A DNA stretch of 64,000 nt from contig JAJKFL010000012.1 in NCBI GenBank assembly GCA_021186555.1, positions 17,495,711 to 17,559,710 of the forward strand, given 5' to 3'. This document shows positions 56,388-64,000 of the stretch, in pieces. Numbering within the stretch: the first letter of the stretch is position 1; every line of letters starts with the position of its first letter. The notes beneath the pieces are model-generated. The model ran no database searches. It worked only from the letters and a program-made list of their open reading frames with translations, and was not told the DNA's origin. Origin of the DNA: Reticulitermes speratus (taxonomy: Eukaryota > Arthropoda > Insecta > Blattodea > Rhinotermitidae). A program made the position numbers and the translations under genes.

Positions 56388-56912
56388 ATGTCACGAGCAA
56401 CAAAGAGGAAGCATGTAATCAGGGAGGTGCTTCTAGATGATTTGGAATTACCAACAGGCAAACAAGAGGTAGTTCGTGTGCTTGCCAGCAGGGGGAATAA
56501 TCTCCATAATGTTGAAAATGCCACAGGATCACAGTTCCTGGTGTCGATGCCAACTAAATTCCGCCGTAATGTCTGGATTAAACGTGGCGACTTTGTATTA
56601 GTGGAGCCAATTGTTGAAGGTGATAAGGTCAAAGCTGAAATAGTTAGAATCCTTACATCAGAACATGTAAAATTCCTGCAGGATAACAACCAGTGGCCAG
56701 AGCAGTTTGTCGAAAGGAAAGACAACAAAGAAGAGGACAATTTATTTGTGAACACAAACCGGTTGCAGCAGTATCGTACTGATAGCACCAGTAGCAGTGA
56801 TGGCAGTAATGAAAGTTGCTCTGATGGAGATGGTGATGATCATGATGGTGATGGTGGTGGTGGCAGTGATGATGATAACACAGGTACACGTGACACAGTG
56901 CCACAATCATGA
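56388..56912 (+). CDS. EIF1AD: eIF1A domain-containing protein (EIF1AD)
   Basis: 174 aa. Known as a nuclear protein with an eIF1A/S1-like OB fold, conserved in animals. The N-terminus MSRATKRKHVIREV matches human MSQATKRKHVVKEV. The OB-fold core spans about 25-95, with GNNLH, FLVSMPTKFRRNVWIKRGDF and VEGDKVKAEI all close to the human protein. LFVNTNR at 119-125 is a conserved short motif, and the tail from 131 is Ser, Asp and Gly rich. The ATG is preceded directly by tttggtgttccag, a clear acceptor, so the first coding base is also the first base of an exon; a frame open further upstream across that acceptor is spurious. The gene sits 1.3 kb after POLG on the same strand. The whole coding region is in one exon. 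Confidence 0.95.
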   Translation: MSRATKRKHVIREVLLDDLELPTGKQEVVRVLASRGNNLHNVENATGSQFLVSMPTKFRRNVWIKRGDFVLVEPIVEGDKVKAEIVRILTSEHVKFLQDNNQWPEQFVERKDNKEEDNLFVNTNRLQQYRTDSTSSSDGSNESCSDGDGDDHDGDGGGGSDDDNTGTRDTVPQS

Positions 56913-58470
56913 GAAACTTGTTTGGTTGGAGCTGAGTACAGACTCTTCATTGTCAGGTTTAAGCTAGCGTCTTTATTCTTATAGGGTGAGGTTGATATAA
57001 TTATGGTGTGTCTTTTGTGGTTCATAAGAGGATTCATATGAGCTCCTGAATCCATTCAGTTTAAGGTTTGTGTCTTAAGAAATAACTACTTCACACCCCA
57101 CCATTATTATGAATGGTAAAATGGATATCAGTATTTGTCATAAAAATGTAAGCCTTCCAGTGTGTGTATACTTTGATGGTGAGTGACTGTTTTTATGTTA
57201 AAGATTGTAATGCCCTGGGTAGGCTAATGAAAGGTAAGGCTATGTAGAGAGCTACAAAGGAACAAACTTTGGCATGTGTCTGACAGTGATAAACCAAGTA
57301 GCAGATTCTGTATCGTTGAAATTTAAACAGTTGAAAAAGTTTGTAATTCGGTGTTCCTTGAAATAATGCATTATTCAGGGAATGTTTCATATAATCTTCT
57401 CTTTGGGGATATGGAGAGAACTCCATCATACCTTACAATAGCACCTTAGTTAAGCCAGGTATGAGATGCAGGTATCCCCTGACTTGCACAATATTTGCAT
57501 TCCCAAGAGTGGTCACAAAACTCAAAACTACTTTTTGCTGTCATGGTTTCACTGTCTGTTACTTAATTGAAAAATACATAATTCATTTAACTGCAATATC
57601 TTTTAATTTTATCCATTTATGAATTTTGTTTGTTTAGAAAAAGTTTCTTAATTTAATTTTTAGTCTTCAGTAAAAATGTAATTGAAAAGATCATATGAAC
57701 TAGTGTTAACACAGAATTTGCAAAGCTGAAATCACATGTCAGGGAATACCGGTATAAAGATTTAATTTTTGACACTTAATTAAGCAGTATTGTCAAAACT
57801 TATATGCTGTTGCCATAGGCTGTTTGTAAAATAATTTGAAATATTCTATCATTGAGGTATTTGGAGTCATTTTTGTATACAGGTAAATCATGTTTTGTTA
57901 CTTTTTTACCAAACGTTTACAGTCCATATGTGTCAGTACTTTGAGGTAACACAGTTTTGTACTTAACATTTGGTGACCGAGTGAGAAGTGTTTACAAAAC
58001 TGTAAGCAGTATTACTGTATAGGTATTGAAGACATAGTTCTGCTGCACTGAAGGCAAAGTAGTTAATTTTGGTGTTAACTCTTTCACTAATTACCAGCTT
58101 ATAATATCTGCTATTGGACGGACATACATCATATGCAGAGATGTTATTCAAAAGTTTGGATTTACTAAGTGCCTGTATACAAGTCTTGGAAAGCTGGTGA
58201 ACATTTAAAGAGGTTAACCTCAGCAGCAATGGGGAAGGATGGCATATGAAGATACAGACACAGTAACTTGAGGGGTGGCCACTAAACGGCATTTTTGTGG
58301 AACAGAAAGTAAGTGTAATCTGAACATCTTAAGAATCCAAAATGAAGAAGTGGTTATTATTTTATGACAGCTTGGAATTATTTTTGTACTACTGCTCAGG
58401 AATTTAAAAGGTCTGTAAGTCATGTGTAATGGTTATTTCAATACAAGTAATATGTAAGTGCAGTGTGCAT

Positions 58471-58695
58471 TAGAGATTTGAGGTTCTCATGGTGGTGAAT
58501 ATTAAGATTATGGTCCTCTGGAATGTGATGGTGTGTAATTTTGTAGGTGGATACCAGTGTTTTGGAGGAATCCGCTGCCTCCATCTACAGAGTTGACTCT
58601 GCTACCCTGAAGATGGAGGCAGCAGGTTCCTCTCAAATGTTGGTACCCATCCATGAAGCTATGAAGTATCACATCCCAGAAGATTGTAATCTTGT
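58471..58695 (-). mobile_element. Inverted-arm element (family E) with hammerhead-like core
   Basis: The arms 58504-about 58602 and about 58604-58694 are imperfect inverted copies. The tail of about 33 nt is on the left (58471-58503). Short near-repeats agtgtgcat and agtgttcat (58462-58470 and 58696-58704) are the probable target duplication. The core ccctgaagatggagg...cctct lies at 58604-58640, with a decayed GAAA. Relatives occur at 24.2, 36.6, 48.0 and 63.9 kb. Confidence 0.6.
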
Positions 58696-59010
58696 AGTGT
58701 TCATATTTTCATACAGTTTGTGATGTGTAGTAGTTCACAATAGCAATGCAAATTGATTGGGGGTAATAAACCTTCAACTCTTTCACAATACTGCATTTTT
58801 AATATTCCCAAAAAATCCTGTCCTGTCATTTATTTACTTTTTTTTTAATACAAAGGGGCTGTACTCATACTTAGCATTCATTTAAGAGAACTATACTCCT
58901 TACCTTCTCTACAGGCTGTCTCAATCATGGTGAATATAAGTTAAATCAGGGAGAATACTCTGGCATACAGTAACGTAGGGACCATGTAACTTGATAACTG
59001 AGCTCCCTTT

Positions 59011-59252
59011 CAGTGGTTCAGCTAGGTTTTTTGGTGCCTGGTGCAAGTAATCAAAATGGTCACTCCTAACAATAATTATGAACTTTAAAAAAATTGTAAT
59101 TATTTATTGAATTCCCTTCTATTTGGCTTGATAATTTAAGACTTCAGTGCAGAAAATTAAACCTTTTCATTTAAAATTTTCAATTTGCTGCTCATTTTGC
59201 CTCTGCTGCCTGGGGTGGCCACACCACTCATCTCCTCTTGGCTGTACCCCTG
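59011..59252 (-). mobile_element. hAT-like MITE, copy 3
   Basis: 242 bp in inverse orientation, with the same ggggtggccacaccactcatc block near 59212. Flanks ctcccttt and ctcccata agree at 6 of 8 bases. Confidence 0.7.
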
Positions 59253-59419
59253 CTCCCATACACTGTACATAGCTGCAGCTGGCATGGCATGGCCAGTGCC
59301 AGGCTCACCTCACAACAGCCAGGAAACATTACACCAGTTTCAAAAACATTTACTGTGTTGGGAGTATATTCATAGCTTCAGTCCCTGTGGAAATTTGTTG
59401 GTGTTTGTGCCCAATGCAT

Positions 59420-60145
59420 ACGTACATACATACATGCATTCCATGGATCCATAAGTCTGTCGAAGTGACAACTGGATGTGGAATAAGTCATAATATACAA
59501 ATATACAGCTATACAGACCATAGAATTTTACATTTGAACACTATAAACATGTTACATACCTTACTATGAACCATCTTTATACATAAAAAATTCATCTACT
59601 GAGTAAAAGGAGTGTGTATTTAAGTATTTTCTTAATGCTACTTTAGATTTTGTCTTTTCATTCTTAAGACTTATGAGACTCAGAGGGAGTCTTTTGAAAA
59701 TTCTGATACCGGCATAGAATGTACTTTTTTTAAAACAAGATAGATTGGCATTTGGTCTATGCAGGTGGTGCTTATTCCTGGTGTCTATACTGTGTATAGA
59801 TGAATGTTTGAAAATTTTCTTGATTGTTTAAATAAAGTTCATTAATGAAAATATATATTGACATGGAATAGGTAAAATCTCTAATTTTTTAAACAGACTT
59901 CTTCATGGAGTTCTTGGTTGTGCATCGGCCATAATTCTGATGATTTTCTTTTGTAATGTGAATATCTTCTTACTGTTAGAGGAATTACCCCAAAAAACTA
60001 TTCCGTGTTTTATAATAGAATGAAAGTATGTGAAATAAATTGATTTAAGTGTGTTGATGTTGCTGATATGATACATTGATCTAACTGCATAACATGCTCC
60101 ACTTAACTTAGGAACCATTTGATCAATATGATTCTTGCAAGTCTT
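59420..60145 (-). mobile_element. 3' fragment of a Jockey-like LINE
   Basis: The minus-strand translation gives the C-terminal part of a LINE reverse transcriptase: HIDQMVPKLSGACYAVRSM, then IYFTYFHSIIKHGIVFWGNS and IFTLQKKIIRIM. Further on are remnants of the usual tail (RKYLNTHSFYSVDEFF). The 3' end has the gacttattccacatcc and atggatccatgg-type sequence common in insect LINEs and finishes in an atgtatgtacgtatg repeat at about 59420-59445. It is 5'-truncated and interrupted. Confidence 0.75.
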
Positions 60146-60559
60146 ACCAGCCTGCCTCTTCACCCCCACACCAATTGACAAGTAATCAGGTCACTGCAGT
60201 AGGTAGGGGTTACTAGGCCTACCTGTACATAGCCTGGCTTTCATAAGGCTTTATTCTACAGCTGTTTAGCAAGCTGCTTTGATTACATACAATCAGCTGA
60301 GAAAATGTGTATGGATTTTGGAAGGAAGTGGCCAGGGCCTATTTAAAGGTATTATCCTGGCACTTCCTGGATAGCAAGACAACAAAACATCATGATAAGA
60401 ATCCACTTGAGATGTTATTGTACGGATGCATCGTACTGTATCATCTTATTCATGGAGTGTATTCTTATGGTGTGTGCTGTACCTGGTTGTGTGTGAGTCT
60501 GATATAGTATCAGACATCTACAATAACATCTACGAAAATACAAGTCTATCAGTTCAACA

Positions 60560-60820
60560 CAGATAAAAAGTAACTGTGCACATCAATAACAGTGAAGGTG
60601 ATAAAAATTGTGCTTACAAAGTGAACCAATGAATAGACGTTTGTAAATATATGCAGTTTTAGTGACATAAAAACCCCTGAAGATGGCTCAGTGAGGAGCC
60701 GAAACATGTCAGGTTTTTTAAAAATGTTTTAAAAAACTATAAAGTTTTTTTAAAATAAAAGTGCATCCAGTTGGTGTTTTGAATAGTGATTGTGATAAGA
60801 TGCACGGTGTTTTTAGAATA
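60560..60820 (+). mobile_element. Solo arm with a well-preserved hammerhead-like core and tail
   Basis: At 60668-60719: AAAAACCC, CTGAAGA, T, GGCTC-loop-GAGCC, GAAA, palindrome ACATGT overlapping it, C, then AGGTTTTT. The flanks pair as stem I with one mismatch. About 80 nt downstream, tgtgataagatgcacggt (60791-60808) repeats part of the 34-nt tail of the 18.2-kb element. The left boundary is uncertain. Confidence 0.5.
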
Positions 60821-61685
60821 AAGTATGATTCAGGATGTCATGTCATGTTGGTTTCTGGGTACTTTCATATCAGTCTGCAACACAACAGATAAGATAAAAT
60901 CTCCACTTATATTTTAAAAATGACGTGACTGATATAAATAACAGTACTACATGAATTTTCATTTCAATGTGAAGCAAAAGAATGTACCTGTAGGTATACA
61001 AATCAGCATTACACAAATAAGACAAAACTATTAGGACATTGTACATTTCTCTTTAATAAACGTCACTAAAAGCAAATTCATAGTGCAGAAGGAATTACAT
61101 TTGGAGTAATGTACAATACTTTATAAAGCTACTTGTTTATTGAATATTAACTATCAAATTGCTACTTACTACATGCTCTGGATGAAGGATTTTTGAAGAT
61201 GCACCCACTGAAAAAACCTATATCCCTGACTTTACTGGAACATCTTTATCACATTTAGTCACTGCAGCAGAAAAATTAGTACAACTACTAGCAAAAGGGA
61301 GATACAGTGTAAAGTAAATTTTATGTATATGAAACAATTATGACTAACTTGTAACTTGTAAGTTGCAAGTCACAAGCAATACTCATATAGCTTGAATGAA
61401 GAGATGGACATGAATGTACAAAACTGAGGAGTGATATTTTCAGAAACTCTCATTTTTAGAAGTTTGAGAAATATCTGACTTTCAAGTATACAAGAACACC
61501 TATATTACTTTTATTTCTCTGTTCTTTGATTTGATATCCTTCAGTGGTGTACTGGATCACATCTACAAGCAATGCACAGAGAGAACCAGATGTCATGTAT
61601 GGGCATTTCTAGTGATTACATACTGTGGTATGATCATCCACAGTATGAGAATTAGCGTGATTTTAAAGACGAGGCATTGTATGTT

Positions 61686-61711
61686 GGGGGGGGGGGGGGG
61701 GGGGGGGGGGG
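61686..61711 (+). repeat. G26 homopolymer
   Basis: Uninterrupted run of 26 G in AT-rich DNA, not attached to a recognised element. Its length in an assembly is unreliable. Confidence 0.9.
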
Positions 61712-63899
61712 AAGAAAGGCTGGTTAAAACAGACATAACACATACTCTTTTTAACCCTGAAAAGTCAAGTTATAAAGCTAAAAATCATTACTCCAAATTC
61801 TTCCTTGTCCATTTGAATTTGCCAAAAATATGTGGTTTCTTCATATTTAAAGTAGAACTGTCTTAGTCATGTTGTACTATAACCAACATCTATATAACAT
61901 ACCAATGAGTTTAGTCTTCCACAGATTTACACAATATTGCTGCATTAAAACATCCATCTCTTAATGCACCTTACATACATGCTATTTGGACAAAGTTTTC
62001 ATGATTCTGTATACATGTAGAAGATGTAGGGCATCCACTAATACTACTACACTCATTCTACACATTACTGACTAATAGCTTCTAAGCATCTAAATATACA
62101 GACCATATTGTATAGATATACAGTATAATAGAATGATCTCTTATGACATGATTGTTTCTTATTACTGCACAGTGGCAAATCCTCATCTAAAGTCAGGACA
62201 GTGGAAATGCAGCCACATCTAATAACCGCAGTCTCTCTTTATACAGTGACGCGTGTACAGAAGCAGTTCCACAATTTTGGCCTGGCACATATAAAAATTA
62301 CAAATGCTGTGAAAAATTAAATACAAAATGCACATAGCTGATTCGAAGCAAAATATTATTAGACTTCTTACAGAATGAAGAAGAAACATTCGTTTTCTTT
62401 CAGTTTTAGTGGTGACACACTACTGATCAGACCAGGGCATTTGCCACTGTTGTTGCAAAGTCCATGTAACTATTTTATTAGCTGCTATAATAAATCCTCT
62501 AAAAATGGAACAGCCATCATTACACAATTGCAAGAACATACAGTAACGATGACAATGTTTGTTCATAAATACAGATTTAAAACAGGACGATCTTATGTCA
62601 AATATCTTATTAAAATTACACATTTAAAGCTGGATTTTCAGGCAATGTCATAATGAAACTGAGCCATAAGCGTTACGTTCATTTCAAAGGAGAAGATTCA
62701 ATAGAACTTCATGTCTGGAGTTTACAGACTAGAAGTTCATGGGTAGTTAGGAAATTAAAGAGTTTTACATGTCTTGTTATCAATACACATCCTTATGCCT
62801 CCAGGCAAACACTGAAAGGGTTGATATTATTTCGTAAATACATGACAGAAAAACAAGTCTCATGAAATATAGCGACACATTTATGTATGAGTTACAATAA
62901 GAATGATATGGTGTATTTCAATTTGGAGTACATGTTTTCCAAGCACACAATTTTTAATTTTGCAAATTTCATTGACTTTGAAAATCTATTAATGCAAAGC
63001 TAATAAACAGTACACATGTACAGTATTGTTCTGGTCCACTGCCTTACATAGAACCAGAATGATACAGCATTGTATGTATGGAAGAAAGTTCATAAACAGT
63101 ACAGATACTACACTACACTGCATAACAACACCTTACTTCTTAGATTTTCTTAATATACACCATATTAAAACAGATTTAAATGAAAATTGCATTTACAAAT
63201 ATCTTTTATGACAACTCATTTCTGAGAAAACTGATAAAGTTTAATTTCAGCTTGATGTAAAACAAGGATAGGGGTAGGGTGGAATAATAAAGACTACACA
63301 AAACTGACCTCATAACATACTTCTAGCACAGACCTCCATACAGACCAGAATCGACTGGGTAATTTCTCAGATGCAATTTGGTAGGATGGGCAGCTGAGGC
63401 CTCCAAATTATGCATTAATTTTAAGTGATCGCAAAAAATATATGAAAACCTTATCTGAAAAAATGCATTGCCAGAGTACTGTTATTAAGGTTAAATAACA
63501 AACTCAAGGATTCATTTTAGGGTAGGTAAAATTCTGTCATACCACCAAGAGCGTGAACCTAGATACCTCACTCCTACATGTTAATTACCTCCACTGACTT
63601 CATGCCATCACTCATCTATATTGGCATTTTAAAACTTCCCACTCTAGCATGTGTCATTCTAACAAGGGCAATTATGAAGGGATTTCACCAGTATTTCACT
63701 ACTATGGGATACAATTTGAATTTCGTACATTGTGTCAGAAAATAACATGTTTCAGGCATTCTTGGTCTTATGTGGAGGCCAAGGTTGTCAATGTCTGTAA
63801 CTTGGTGTCAATGCCTAAACCACTGGGCTGGCTATAACTTTTCAGATTTTTACAGCAGGTGTTATTCAAATTATGGTCTTTCTGGGTTATTACATTGTG

Positions 63900-64000
63900 T
63901 AGAATAATAAGTTTGTTCTGATGTTTCAGAGGAATGTGCTGCCTCCATCTTCAGTGTTCCTGAATTTGGTTCAGATGGATGCCAAAGTGATTGGGAGGAG
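63900..64000 (-). mobile_element. Family-E element running off the window end
   Basis: The minus strand at about 63960-63920 reads cactgaagatggaggcagca, then cctctgaaacatc, a complete CTGAAGA...GAAA core. The rest lies outside the window. Confidence 0.4.

Larger units (their letters stand above)
56913..64000. other. CpG-poor region after EIF1AD
   Basis: EIF1AD 3' UTR is expected first. Later items are a family-E element, an hAT-like MITE, a Jockey-like fragment, a solo hammerhead arm and a G26 run. From 60.82 to 63.9 kb nothing is recognised. The low CpG suggests gene-body DNA of a gene that continues beyond the window, but no exon is found. Confidence 0.4.

Overview
The window looks like nuclear DNA of an insect, probably a hemimetabolous one. 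A cockroach or termite is my best guess, with moderate to low confidence. The reasons are spliced genes with GT-AG introns, a sigma-class glutathione transferase resembling the cockroach Bla g 5 type, very dense tRNA-derived SINEs, mariner, RTE, Jockey-like and Penelope-like elements, and gene regions strongly poor in CpG, as expected where gene bodies are methylated in the germ line.

Positions 1 to about 34,550 hold no host gene that I can support. They are a CpG-rich, repeat-rich intergenic stretch. It contains about 17 copies of one tRNA-derived SINE (family A, mostly on the minus strand), two other SINE types, six copies of an unnamed repeat (family D), hAT-like fragments with long G or C runs, a mariner element at 25,755-27,102, an RTE-type LINE at 32,010-34,352, a Penelope-like coding fragment near 23 kb, and several small inverted-repeat elements. 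A GC-rich, CpG-dense island at 6.6-7.26 kb looks like a promoter but has no gene attached to it.

Positions 34.55-64 kb are AT-rich and CpG-poor and carry three confident host genes, all on the plus strand. They are a four-exon sigma-class glutathione S-transferase (35,961-40,808, 204 aa), the catalytic subunit of mitochondrial DNA polymerase gamma in one uninterrupted 3.9-kb coding exon (51,189-55,088, 1,299 aa), and the eIF1A-domain protein EIF1AD in a single coding exon (56,388-56,912, 174 aa). A CpG-dense patch at 47.6-49.4 kb is the likely promoter of the polymerase gene, and perhaps of a divergent minus-strand transcript.

The most interesting structure is a set of short elements at 5.5, 18.2, 39.3 and 58.5 kb, with relics elsewhere. 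Each has two inverted arms, a one-sided tail of about 34 nt, and flanking target duplications of about 9-14 bp. Inside the arms is a recurrent CTGANGA - hairpin - GAAA core followed by a short palindrome, the layout of a minimal hammerhead ribozyme. I read them as non-autonomous Penelope-like elements. The three host genes do not form an operon. Two of them concern mitochondrial DNA replication (POLG) and a nuclear eIF1A-like factor, and they lie 1.3 kb apart in the same orientation.
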